8,307 nucleotides of DNA from contig DAOTHZ010000081.1 in assembly GCA_035447945.1 (NCBI GenBank), positions 1 through 8,307 on the forward strand, given 5' to 3'. The notes beneath the pieces are model-generated. The model did no database searches and was not told where the DNA came from. It saw nothing but the letters and a program-made list of their open reading frames with translations. Both the position numbers and the translations under genes were made by a program. This document shows, piece by piece, positions 1-6,496 of this stretch. This DNA comes from Syntrophomonas_B sp035447945 (GTDB taxonomy: Bacteria; Bacillota; Syntrophomonadia; Syntrophomonadales; Syntrophomonadaceae). How positions within the stretch are numbered: the stretch's first letter is position 1; each line of letters begins with the position of its first letter.

Positions 1-1
1 G

Positions 2-688
2 CATTTGCTGGGAGAGTACATGGTCAAGGTATCTACCCGCAGCCTGGACGAAGTGGATTTAATCTATTATATGACCGATGTTACCCGTCCCTATGGCGGC
101 GGTGAACAGTACATTATCGAGCAGTTAAAATCAACCCGGGTGCCGATATTTCTGCTGGTCAATAAAATAGATCTGGTGGAGGAAGAAAAAATCAAAGAAT
201 TTACCCAGGATTTTCTCAATGAAATCAGTTTCAGCGAATGTCTTCCTATCTCTGCCTATCAAAAAATCAATCTTGATTTACTATTGCAGAAGACCTTTGC
301 TTATTTGCCGGAAGGGCCGCTTTATTATCCAGCCGACGATTTGACCGATCAACCCATGTCCTTTATCGTGTCGGAACTGATTCGGGAAAAGGCGCTCCTG
401 CTGACCCGTGATGAAGTACCTCATTCCCTGGCGGTCAGCATCGAAGAATTTAAACATCAGGGTGAGCAAAAGATTTATGTGCGAGCGGTGATCCATACCG
501 AACGTGATTCCCAAAAAGGCATTATTATCGGCAAAAACGGGCAGATGCTCAAGAAAATTGGGGAACAGGCCCGCCTGGAAATGGAAAAAATGCTGTCTGC
601 TTCGGTTTATCTGGATCTATGGGTTAAGGTACAGAAAAACTGGCGAGACAATGAAGGCAATTTGAATCAATTGGGTTATCGTTTATAA
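2..688 (+). CDS. era: GTPase Era, C-terminal part (5' end outside the window)
   Basis: Era is a GTP-binding protein that binds the 3' end of 16S rRNA and helps mature the 30S ribosomal subunit. The visible part is about 228 residues. The family is usually about 300, so roughly 70 N-terminal residues, including the P-loop and switch regions, lie upstream. The reading frame is already open at base 2 and begins HLLGEYMVKV, which matches the family segment just after the G3 region. The G4 motif NKID is near fragment residue 54 and the G5-like ISA near 83. The linker PEGPLYYP follows at about 104. The C-terminal KH domain carries the RNA-binding GxxG loop in KGIIIGKNGQ near 172-181, and the protein ends in LWVKVQKNWRDNEGNL...LGYRL, typical of Era. 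An internal TTG at 5 is not a real start. deoC follows after 45 bases with no terminator in between. Identification is very secure. Confidence 0.97.
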   Translation, partial: HLLGEYMVKVSTRSLDEVDLIYYMTDVTRPYGGGEQYIIEQLKSTRVPIFLLVNKIDLVEEEKIKEFTQDFLNEISFSECLPISAYQKINLDLLLQKTFAYLPEGPLYYPADDLTDQPMSFIVSELIREKALLLTRDEVPHSLAVSIEEFKHQGEQKIYVRAVIHTERDSQKGIIIGKNGQMLKKIGEQARLEMEKMLSASVYLDLWVKVQKNWRDNEGNLNQLGYRL

Positions 689-733
689 TCTCTGGACGGC
701 ATTGCCGCCAACAAGACAAACAGGGGGGATTCC

Positions 734-1402
734 ATGAACCTCGCATCATACCTGGATAATACCAATCTAAAACCGGAAGCCACCCATCAGGAGATTGCTG
801 CATTATGTAACGAAGCCGCCAGATTAAAAATGGCGGCTGTTTGCATCCATGCCTGCCGACTGCCGCTGGCAGCGGAAATTTTAGCGGGAAGCGATGTCAA
901 GCTGTGTACGGTAATTGGTTTTCCACTGGGTGCGGACGGCCGGGACAGCAAAGTGTTTGCTGCGGCACATGCACTGCAGTCCGGTGCCGGGGAACTGGAC
1001 GTGGTGATCAATCTTGGTGCTCTAAAAGACGGCAATTATCAACAGGTGGAAGAAGAAGTTGCCCAGCTGCTCAAACTGAAAAAAGAGTATGCTTTTATAC
1101 TTAAGGTCATTGTGGAAACAGCTTTGCTGACCTCGGTCGAGTTAATTGCTCTGACCCGCATGCTGGGGGATTGCGGAGCGGATTTTATCAAGACTTCGAC
1201 CGGTTTTTCCAGTCGGGGGGTTTCTTTGCAGGACCTGCAGATCATTACTGCCCATCGTTCTTCCGGCTTGAAAATCAAAGCGGCGGGAGGCATCAGGGAA
1301 CTTGACTTTGCTTTGCAATTAATTGAAGCCGGGGCGGATCGCTTGGGCAGCAGCAGTGCAGGCAAAATTTTGGAGGAGTATAAAGTCAGGGGAGGCTGCT
1401 AA
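734..1402 (+). CDS. deoC: Deoxyribose-phosphate aldolase
   Basis: DeoC is a cytosolic class I aldolase that cleaves 2-deoxy-D-ribose 5-phosphate into glyceraldehyde 3-phosphate and acetaldehyde, so deoxynucleoside sugars can enter glycolysis. The 222-residue length is normal for the bacterial family. Visible hallmarks are LCTVIGFPLG (57-66), ELDVVINLGALKDGNY (87-102) with the active-site Asp at 89, LKVIVETALLT (123-133), and DFIKTSTGFS (150-159), whose Lys153 should form the Schiff base. KAAGGIR (182-188) supplies the second catalytic Lys182, and GSSSAG (205-210) the phosphate-binding loop. No key residue is missing. The ATG at 734 follows a G-rich ribosome binding site, AGGGGGG at 722-728. 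The gene lies 45 bases after era, and its stop touches the ribosome binding site of the next gene. No other deoxynucleoside-salvage gene is in view. In B. subtilis the equivalent slot near era holds cdd (cytidine deaminase), another salvage gene. Confidence 0.96.
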   Translation: MNLASYLDNTNLKPEATHQEIAALCNEAARLKMAAVCIHACRLPLAAEILAGSDVKLCTVIGFPLGADGRDSKVFAAAHALQSGAGELDVVINLGALKDGNYQQVEEEVAQLLKLKKEYAFILKVIVETALLTSVELIALTRMLGDCGADFIKTSTGFSSRGVSLQDLQIITAHRSSGLKIKAAGGIRELDFALQLIEAGADRLGSSSAGKILEEYKVRGGC

Positions 1403-1416
1403 AGGAGCAGACAACG

Positions 1417-2286
1417 TTGCTTGCCTGCCATCCGGACAGGATCGTCCATCAGGCAGCTTATCAGACCCTGGCTGAGATGTACGGACGCATTCCCTTGGCG
1501 GGAGAGGACAGTCAGATTTACTACAACCCCGGACTGCGTGAGCTGCCCCAAGCGGATAATTTCCTGGACATCTATCCGGTTTTGCCTGGTCAGGAGCAAA
1601 GCTGCCTGCAGCAAATGGAAAAAGTTTTAGCTTCCAAGGCTGAAGTAGTGGTTGAATGCTCAGGCCTTGACAGCTGGCACACCAGCCCGACCGGCGCAGT
1701 CTGGCTGCCAGTGCTGCGTGAACGGGCTTATCGGGTGGTCATTTTTGACGGTGGACATCATCTGCCTACCCTGGGGATGGCCCCGGATCTCCTCATTGTG
1801 CCGGTTCTGCATGGATATGCGGTGCATGGGTACATGCGGGACGGAATGCGTGTCGACAAACTTCTGGAGATCCTTTCATCCAATCAAATCCCTGCAGTCA
1901 TGGCCACGGTTCCCCGCTGGCGGCTGATAAAGACAGCAGATTCTTTGGAGAACACCAGCCGGGTCATCCTGGCGCAACTGAGATCAACTGCGGCAAAGGC
2001 AGATCCTTTTGTGCCCGTCTGTCGTCCGCGTGTCAGCAAATATAACCGGCACCTGTTTATTTATGTTAATAATGAGTATGTCAAGCAACCGGAACGATTG
2101 CGGGAATACTGCCGTCAATTGCAATTGAACGATGTTCAGGCAGCTTATATTGCCTTTGATTATGATGTTATTACACCGGCCCAGGTCCGGCGCTATGTAC
2201 AAACATTGCAAGACGAACTGGGGATCAGCTTGGAAATTGTCAACCAACCGGTCAAAGTCAGCAGTCTGCTGTTTAAGGCAGACTGA
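1417..2286 (+). CDS. Uncharacterised 289-residue protein between deoC and recO
   Basis: I do not recognise this family. The start is TTG at 1417, chosen because a good ribosome binding site, AAAGGAG at 1401-1407, overlaps the deoC stop and sits 9 bases upstream. This implies translation coupled to deoC. The protein looks soluble, with no signal peptide or membrane segment. A central alpha/beta-like region has a strand VVVECSG (77-83), then YRVVIFDGGHHL (105-116), APDLLIVPVLHGYAVHGY (122-139) and a strand-like PAVMATVPR (159-167). The DGGHH cluster (111-115) with His88, His132 and His137 could be a ligand or metal site, but that is inference. A charged linker (about 190-211) leads to a second small alpha/beta region (212-275, from HLFIYVNNEY to ISLEIVN). 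The strand followed by an Asp and then LLIVPV loosely recalls ParA/MinD-type ATPases, but there is no P-loop, so I do not assign that fold. Length, codon use and spacing support a real gene. Confidence 0.82.
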   Translation: MLACHPDRIVHQAAYQTLAEMYGRIPLAGEDSQIYYNPGLRELPQADNFLDIYPVLPGQEQSCLQQMEKVLASKAEVVVECSGLDSWHTSPTGAVWLPVLRERAYRVVIFDGGHHLPTLGMAPDLLIVPVLHGYAVHGYMRDGMRVDKLLEILSSNQIPAVMATVPRWRLIKTADSLENTSRVILAQLRSTAAKADPFVPVCRPRVSKYNRHLFIYVNNEYVKQPERLREYCRQLQLNDVQAAYIAFDYDVITPAQVRRYVQTLQDELGISLEIVNQPVKVSSLLFKAD

Positions 2287-2354
2287 TTTTACACGGATGG
2301 GGGCCGCCGATGAGTCAACGAGTATGGCGGAAACAATTCCGGAGGGAGAGCGAA

Positions 2355-3113
2355 TTGAACTACAACAGCCGGGGATTTGTATTAAGACAGCGGGATTACC
2401 GGGACAGTGACAAACTGCTGAACATATTTACCGAACAAAAAGGCAAGATTACAGCGATTGCCAAGGGGATCAAGAAACCCAAGAGCAGTTTGCGGGCCTG
2501 TGCCCAGCCTTTTTGTCATGCCGAGCTGCATCTGCACCAGGGTCGGGAAATTGATTTGTTGACCCAGGCTCGAATGCTGGACTTTTATGCCTATTCCCGC
2601 TCCGATCTGGAGCGATCCCTGTACTGCATCTATCTTATGGAACTGCTGGACAAGAGCCTGATGGAGAACACACCGCTGCCCGATTTATATCAGGCACTGC
2701 TGCTGGTTCTTACCGCCATTAATGAAGAAGGGTTGAACCTGCTTTTCATTCGCTATTTTGAGGCCCGCCTGCTGGACAATCTGGGATACAAGCCGGTGTT
2801 GTATCATTGTATCAGCTGTCAACAGCAAGCAGAGGCCAGCTTTTGCCTAAGTCTGTCTGAAGGCGGTTTGGTCTGTCCGGCATGTCAGGAGAGCGGTCAT
2901 GAGGGAATCAAGGTCAGCGGAGAAACAATGGGCTTGTTGCGTCTGCTCAGCGAAGGTTCTTTTCAGATTTTGTCCCGGGTCAAAGCCAGTCCGGGAGGTT
3001 TGCGGGAATTGGAGGAACTGCTGGAAAAGTACCTCACCTATCACCTGGACCGTCGTTTTAAAATGAAAAACACCATTCGTCTGCTGAAAAAAACGATCCA
3101 TTTTGAAAATTGA
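2355..3113 (+). CDS. recO: DNA repair protein RecO
   Basis: RecO acts in the RecFOR pathway. It binds single-stranded DNA and SSB, anneals strands, and with RecR helps load RecA at gaps. From the TTG at 2355 the product has 252 residues, a normal length. The N-terminal OB-fold begins LNYNSRGFVLRQRDYRDSDKLLNIFT and continues with KGKITAIAKGIKKPKS and AQPF, matching family order. The middle is helical (ELLDKSLMENTPLPDLY). A zinc-binding set of four cysteines is present as CISC (152-155) and CPAC (174-177), as in many Firmicutes RecO proteins. The start was chosen because homology begins there and GGAGGGAG (2341-2348) lies 6 bases upstream. An in-frame ATG at 2310 would add 15 residues (MSQRVWRKQFRRESE) but has a poorer ribosome binding site. 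The gene follows the unknown protein by 68 bases (23 with the ATG start), and its stop lies within a promoter for the glyQS unit. Confidence 0.95.
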   Translation: MNYNSRGFVLRQRDYRDSDKLLNIFTEQKGKITAIAKGIKKPKSSLRACAQPFCHAELHLHQGREIDLLTQARMLDFYAYSRSDLERSLYCIYLMELLDKSLMENTPLPDLYQALLLVLTAINEEGLNLLFIRYFEARLLDNLGYKPVLYHCISCQQQAEASFCLSLSEGGLVCPACQESGHEGIKVSGETMGLLRLLSEGSFQILSRVKASPGGLRELEELLEKYLTYHLDRRFKMKNTIRLLKKTIHFEN

Positions 3114-3138
3114 CAAGCCCCATTTTGCTTGTTAAACT
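3110..3138 (+). promoter_or_regulatory. Probable sigma-A-type promoter for the T-box-glyQS unit
   Basis: A perfect -35 hexamer TTGACA (3110-3115) is followed after exactly 17 bases by TAAACT (3133-3138), which matches the -10 consensus at four of six positions. The expected transcript start is near 3145, just upstream of the T-box leader. The -35 box contains the TGA stop of recO. A TATAAA at 3141-3146 is closer to the -10 consensus but has no -35 at proper spacing. This is a sequence-based prediction. Confidence 0.65.
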
Positions 3139-3316
3139 AGTATAAATTTCATAACCAATGACGATGAAGAAGAGGAGTAGGAAAGGATAGCCGCTTCAAG
3201 AGAGCCGGGCAAGGTGGAAACCGGCAGGGGCTTTTTCCCAAGGCGCTTTGGAGTTTCAGGAGGAAAGCCGCAAAGGTGAGTAAAGCCTGGCAAAGAAGGT
3301 GGGCTGCGTGCCAATC

Positions 3317-3346
3317 AGGGTGGAACCGCGGGTATATCCCGTCCCT
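3317..3346 (+). promoter_or_regulatory. T-box antiterminator helix
   Basis: AGGG (3317-3320) pairs with CCCT (3343-3346). The seven-base bulge TGGAACC (3321-3327) is the canonical tRNA acceptor-binding bulge. G3328 can wobble-pair with T3342, and CGGG (3329-3332) pairs with CCCG (3338-3341) around a TATAT loop. Its 3' strand is also the 5' strand of the terminator, so the two structures exclude each other. Confidence 0.88.
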
Positions 3347-3366
3347 GTTGGGTACGGGCTTTTTTT
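3338..3366 (+). terminator. Intrinsic terminator of the glyQS T-box leader
   Basis: CCCGT (3338-3342) pairs with ACGGG (3354-3358). The stem is extended inward by CCC (3343-3345) with GGG (3350-3352), with one bulged T and a TGTT loop. Seven T residues follow at 3360-3366. When tRNA-Gly is charged this stem should form and stop transcription before glyQ. Confidence 0.9.
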
Positions 3367-3416
3367 ATTTCAATGAAATGTTTCCGCCCAAGCCAAAAAA
3401 CAAGGAGGTAAAAGCT

Positions 3417-4331
3417 GTGAATTTCCAGGAGATTATTTTAAGTTTGCAAGACTATTGGAGCAAACAGGGATGTATTATTCAACAGCCATATGATTTGGAA
3501 AAAGGAGCAGGGACTATGAACCCGGCGACCTTCCTGCGGTGTCTGGGTCCGGAGCCGTGGAAGGTGGCGTATGTGGAACCTTCCCGTCGACCGACCGACG
3601 GACGCTACGGAGAAAATCCCAACCGTCTGCAGCATTATTACCAGTTCCAGGTTATCCTCAAACCATCTCCCGATAATGTGATTGAACTCTACATGGAAAG
3701 TCTTCGCCAACTGGGGATTGATCCTGACCAGCATGATATCCGTCTGGTTGAGGATAACTGGGAGTCGCCCACCCTGGGGGCCTGGGGACTGGGTTGGGAG
3801 GTCTGGCTGGACGGTATGGAAATCACCCAGTTTACCTATTTTCAACAGTGCGGCGGATTTGACTGCCATCCCGTCTGTGCAGAAATCACCTATGGTTTGG
3901 AGCGCATTGCTACTTATATACAAAACAAGGAAAGCGTCTTTGCGATCGAATGGGTGGATGGTATCACCTATGCAGACGTTCATCACCAATCCGAGGTGGA
4001 CTATTCCCATTATAATTTCCATGGTGCGGATGTGGAAGCGTTGATCACCATGTTCAATATTTGCGAACAAGAGGCACGGCGAGTGGCTGATCTTCATCTG
4101 GCCCAGCCGGCCTATGATTATGTACTCAAATGTTCCCATCTGTTCAACTTGCTGGACGCCCGCGGTGCTATCAGTGTGACGGAAAGGACCGGATATATTG
4201 CCCGGGTGCGCAACATTGCGCGTATCGTGGCCAAAGAATATATGGAGCAGCGCCAGCGTCTCGGCTATCCGCTTCTGAAAGACGATAAACTGCGGCAGCA
4301 ATTGCTGCAGGATGTGGAGGTAGAAGGATAA
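3417..4331 (+). CDS. glyQ: Glycyl-tRNA synthetase alpha subunit
   Basis: GlyQ is the catalytic (adenylate-forming) class II subunit of the tetrameric bacterial alpha2-beta2 glycyl-tRNA synthetase, which charges tRNA-Gly in the cytosol. The product has 304 residues, normal for the family. It contains KGAGTMNPATFLR (29-41), GPEPWKVAYVEPSRRPTDGR (44-63), GENPNR (65-70), HYYQFQVILKPSPDN (73-87), EDNWESPTLGAWGLGWEVW (112-130), MEITQFTYFQQCGG (134-147), EITYGLER (156-163) and, towards the end, SVTERTGYIARVRNIAR. The start is GTG at 3417, because AAGGAGGT (3402-3409) sits 7 bases upstream and the family starts MNxQ. The frame stays open back to 3276 through the T-box, and an in-frame ATG at 3378 exists, but it would place the ribosome binding site inside the gene. 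The gene is controlled by the preceding T-box and overlaps glyS by one base. Confidence 0.98.
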   Translation: MNFQEIILSLQDYWSKQGCIIQQPYDLEKGAGTMNPATFLRCLGPEPWKVAYVEPSRRPTDGRYGENPNRLQHYYQFQVILKPSPDNVIELYMESLRQLGIDPDQHDIRLVEDNWESPTLGAWGLGWEVWLDGMEITQFTYFQQCGGFDCHPVCAEITYGLERIATYIQNKESVFAIEWVDGITYADVHHQSEVDYSHYNFHGADVEALITMFNICEQEARRVADLHLAQPAYDYVLKCSHLFNLLDARGAISVTERTGYIARVRNIARIVAKEYMEQRQRLGYPLLKDDKLRQQLLQDVEVEG

Positions 4332-6397
4332 TGAAAAGAGATCTGTTATTGGAAATCGGCGTGGAAGAAATGCCTTCTGCTTTCATGGCGGGAGCACTGA
4401 ATGATATTAAGGAGCTGGCGGAACAAAAATTGACCGCCCGCCGGATCGGTTTTGATCAAGTTGACAGCCTGGGCACTCCCCGGCGACTGGTCCTGCATGT
4501 CAAAGGCCTGGAAGAAAAGCAGGAAGATGCGGTGATTGCAGCCCGTGGTCCCAAGAAAGCCAGCGCTTTTGATCCGCAAGGCAACCCCAGCAAGGCCGCG
4601 TTGGGCTTTGCCCGGGGACAGGGAATTGAGGCAGCGGATTTGCAGATACGTGAAGTAGACGGAATTGAATATGTTTTTGCCGTCAAAACGGAATTGGGCG
4701 GCATGACCGAAGAAGTGCTGCCGGAGATTCTGCTCGACATCATCCATTCACTGAGCTTTCCCAAGTCCATGCGCTGGGCGTATTACCAGACCCGTTTTGC
4801 CCGGCCTGTTCGTTGGCTGCTGACCCTTTACGGCAACCGGACCGTCAATGTCCAGATCGAAAATGTCTTCAGCGGCAATAGCAGCTACGGTCATCGTTTC
4901 CTGGCACCAGATAATTTTGTTGTGAACAGCATTGACGAATACTTTGCCCAACTGCGCCAGCGCTATGTAATTGTGGATCACCGGGAAAGAAAAAACCTGA
5001 TTTGGGAGCAGGTTCAGGAGACAGCCCGGCAGGCAGGCGGCAAGGCCATGGAAAATGATGAGCTGCTGGAAGAAGTATGCTTCCTGTTGGAATATCCGAC
5101 CGCTTTTGCCGGCCGTTTTTCGCCTTCTTATCTGGATGTTCCGGCCGAGGTCCTGACTACATCCATGATCGAACACCAGCGTTATTTCCCGGTTTTTGAT
5201 GACCAGGGGCGGTTGATGAATGCTTTTATCGGGGTGAGAAACGGCACCGCGGCAAGTCTGGATATTGTACGGGCCGGCAATGAAAGAGTATTAAAAGCCC
5301 GACTGGAGGATGCCCTCTTTTTCTGGAAAGAAGACACCGCCAAGGCGCTGGCAGATTTTGTGCCCGGTCTTCACAAGGTCATGTTTCATGAAAGACTGGG
5401 CAGCATCATGGACAAGGTGGAGCGTTTGCAAAAGCTGGCCGTTTTTATTGGCCAACAGACAGGACTCAGTTGTCCGGATCAGCTGGAACGGGCCGCGCTG
5501 CTGTGCAAAGCCGATCTGTTAAGCAATATGGTCTATGAGTTCCCGGAACTGCAGGGTATCATGGGCCGTTACTATGCGCTGCAAAGCCGGGAAGAAGAAG
5601 AAGTCGCCCAAGCCATCCTGGAGCACTACATGCCTCGTTTCGCCGGTGACGAATTGCCTGCCAGCCCCACCGGAACCGTGCTGGCGCTGACAGAAAAACT
5701 GGACAACCTGACCGCTTGCTTTGCCATCGGCATCCGGCCTTCCGGATCCCAGGATCCCTATGCGCTGCGCCGGCAGGCGTTGGGTGTGGTCAACATCCTG
5801 ACTGAAACGAATATCAAAACCGATTTGCGTCTTATCATCAATGCGGCCTGCCAAGGTTTGGTCAATGTTAAAACCGAAGGGGATGTACAGCAATTCACGG
5901 ATGAGCTGATGGACTTTATCCGGCAGCGGCAGCGTGGCATTTTGCTGGACAAAGGCTTTGCCTTTGACGTGATCGACGCTGTTCTGGCTTTGTCCCTGTC
6001 CGATCTCAATGATATTCAGGATCGGGTCAAGGCGGTACAGGAATTCAAGGCAACAGAAAAATACGAAGATTTTATGGTGGTTTTCAACCGCTCCCACAAC
6101 CTGTCCAAGAAGTGGGACAGCACAGCGGTCAACGTTGAATATCTGAAAGATGAAAGCGAGAAGGCCTTGTACCAACACCTGGTGCAGGCTCAACCGTTAG
6201 TCAGTCAATGTTTGCAGGCCGGGGATTATACGCAGGCCATGCACCGTTTGGCAGCTTTGCGTGTTGAGCTGGACCGCTTCTTTACTGCTGTCATGGTAAT
6301 GGTCGAAGACGAAAATTTAAAAGCGGCCCGGCTGGGGATGTTAAAGACGATTGCCGGATTATGTGTCCAGGTAGCAGACTTTTCCAAAATTATTTAA
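4331..6397 (+). CDS. glyS: Glycyl-tRNA synthetase beta subunit
   Basis: GlyS is the tRNA-binding partner of GlyQ. Together they make glycyl-tRNA. The 688-residue length is usual. The N-terminus MKRDLLLEIGVEEMPSAFM and SLGTPRRL (46-53) are typical. Other conserved blocks are FPKSMRW (143-149), TSMIEHQRYFPVFD (277-290), NERVLKARLEDALFFWKED (317-335), FHERLGS (352-358), CKADLLSNMVYEFPELQGIMG (392-412, part of the HD-like region) and GIRPSGSQDPYALRRQALG (467-485). The C-terminal DALR-type anticodon-binding domain ends VMVMVEDENLKAARLGML...ADFSKII. The ATG at 4331 overlaps the TAA of glyQ (TAATG), so the subunits are translationally coupled, which suits fixed stoichiometry. Purine-rich GGAGGTAGAAGG just upstream can serve as the ribosome binding site. 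I see no clear intrinsic terminator after the stop, so some transcripts may continue into ccpN. Confidence 0.98.
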   Translation: MKRDLLLEIGVEEMPSAFMAGALNDIKELAEQKLTARRIGFDQVDSLGTPRRLVLHVKGLEEKQEDAVIAARGPKKASAFDPQGNPSKAALGFARGQGIEAADLQIREVDGIEYVFAVKTELGGMTEEVLPEILLDIIHSLSFPKSMRWAYYQTRFARPVRWLLTLYGNRTVNVQIENVFSGNSSYGHRFLAPDNFVVNSIDEYFAQLRQRYVIVDHRERKNLIWEQVQETARQAGGKAMENDELLEEVCFLLEYPTAFAGRFSPSYLDVPAEVLTTSMIEHQRYFPVFDDQGRLMNAFIGVRNGTAASLDIVRAGNERVLKARLEDALFFWKEDTAKALADFVPGLHKVMFHERLGSIMDKVERLQKLAVFIGQQTGLSCPDQLERAALLCKADLLSNMVYEFPELQGIMGRYYALQSREEEEVAQAILEHYMPRFAGDELPASPTGTVLALTEKLDNLTACFAIGIRPSGSQDPYALRRQALGVVNILTETNIKTDLRLIINAACQGLVNVKTEGDVQQFTDELMDFIRQRQRGILLDKGFAFDVIDAVLALSLSDLNDIQDRVKAVQEFKATEKYEDFMVVFNRSHNLSKKWDSTAVNVEYLKDESEKALYQHLVQAQPLVSQCLQAGDYTQAMHRLAALRVELDRFFTAVMVMVEDENLKAARLGMLKTIAGLCVQVADFSKII

Positions 6398-6419
6398 TCG
6401 ATAAAAATGAAATTAGGTA

Positions 6420-6467
6420 TTGGCAAACAGGATTTTATTCGTCACAATAGTATATATGATTTATGAT
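6420..6467 (+). promoter_or_regulatory. Candidate promoter region of the ccpN-PDRP-ppdK unit
   Basis: The 99-base gap 6398-6496 is markedly AT-rich compared with the surrounding genes. TTGGCA (6420-6425, five of six to the -35 consensus) is followed after 17 bases by CACAAT (6443-6448, four of six). Two TATGAT hexamers (6455-6460 and 6462-6467) match the -10 consensus better but lack a good -35. One promoter here is plausible, but which pair is used is uncertain. Confidence 0.4.
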
Positions 6468-6472
6468 ATTTT
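6455..6472 (+). promoter_or_regulatory. Possible CcpN operator (autoregulation)
   Basis: Two overlapping TATGAT-containing elements lie 25-42 bases before the ccpN start. As I recall it, the B. subtilis CcpN site consensus is TRTGHYATAYW. The stretch 6462-6472 (TATGATATTTT) matches at 10 of 11 positions and 6455-6465 at 9 of 11. The region is AT-rich, so chance matches are quite possible. Operator function is inference. Confidence 0.3.
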
Positions 6473-6496
6473 ACCCAAAAAGTATAGCGTAATTGG

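Larger units (their letters stand above)
3150..3366 (+). promoter_or_regulatory. Glycine-specific T-box riboswitch (glyQS leader)
   Basis: This leader senses uncharged tRNA-Gly and lets transcription continue into glyQS only when glycine charging is low. The diagnostic T-box AGGGTGGAACCGCGG is at 3317-3331. In it TGGA (3321-3324) would pair with a tRNA 3' end UCCA, and the U discriminator fits tRNA-Gly. Upstream are typical stem I elements: GATGAAGAAGAGGAGTAGG (3163-3181), containing the AGTA loop-E motif, and an apical AGAGAGCCGG...CCGGC hairpin (about 3200-3225). A GGC triplet at 3242-3244 followed by G on the descending strand is my best specifier candidate, and it encodes Gly. Only about 75 bases separate the specifier from the T-box, which suggests the short glyQS architecture lacking stem II. 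The T-box call is firm. The exact 5' end and the specifier register are inferred by eye. Confidence 0.92.

Noticed and set aside
697..707. CGGC-ATT-GCCG hairpin in the era-deoC gap
   Set aside because: It has only four base pairs and no T-tract, so it is not a credible terminator.
1417..2286. ParA/MinD-type ATPase assignment for the unknown gene
   Set aside because: No KGGxGKT or other P-loop is present anywhere in the 289 residues. The likeness is limited to generic strand patterns.
2297..2410. Small reading frame starting ATG at 2297, considered as a YqzL-like small protein between era and recO
   Set aside because: The translation does not resemble YqzL as I recall it, and the frame overlaps the start of recO. 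It is the tail of a shadow frame.
3141..3146. TATAAA as the -10 box of the glyQS promoter
   Set aside because: It is 25 bases from TTGACA, too far, and no alternative -35 sits at 16-18 bases.
3276..3416. N-terminal extension of glyQ from ATG 3276
   Set aside because: It runs through the T-box and terminator and past the strong ribosome binding site at 3402-3409. The family begins at the GTG at 3417.
3438..4301. Long open frame of 287 codons on the - strand opposite glyQ
   Set aside because: It lies wholly antisense to an unmistakable glyQ, has no recognisable domain, and is explained by the codon use of the coding strand.
5519..6193. Open frame of 224 codons on the - strand opposite glyS
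   Set aside because: It is fully antisense to the conserved glyS and its translation resembles no family I know.
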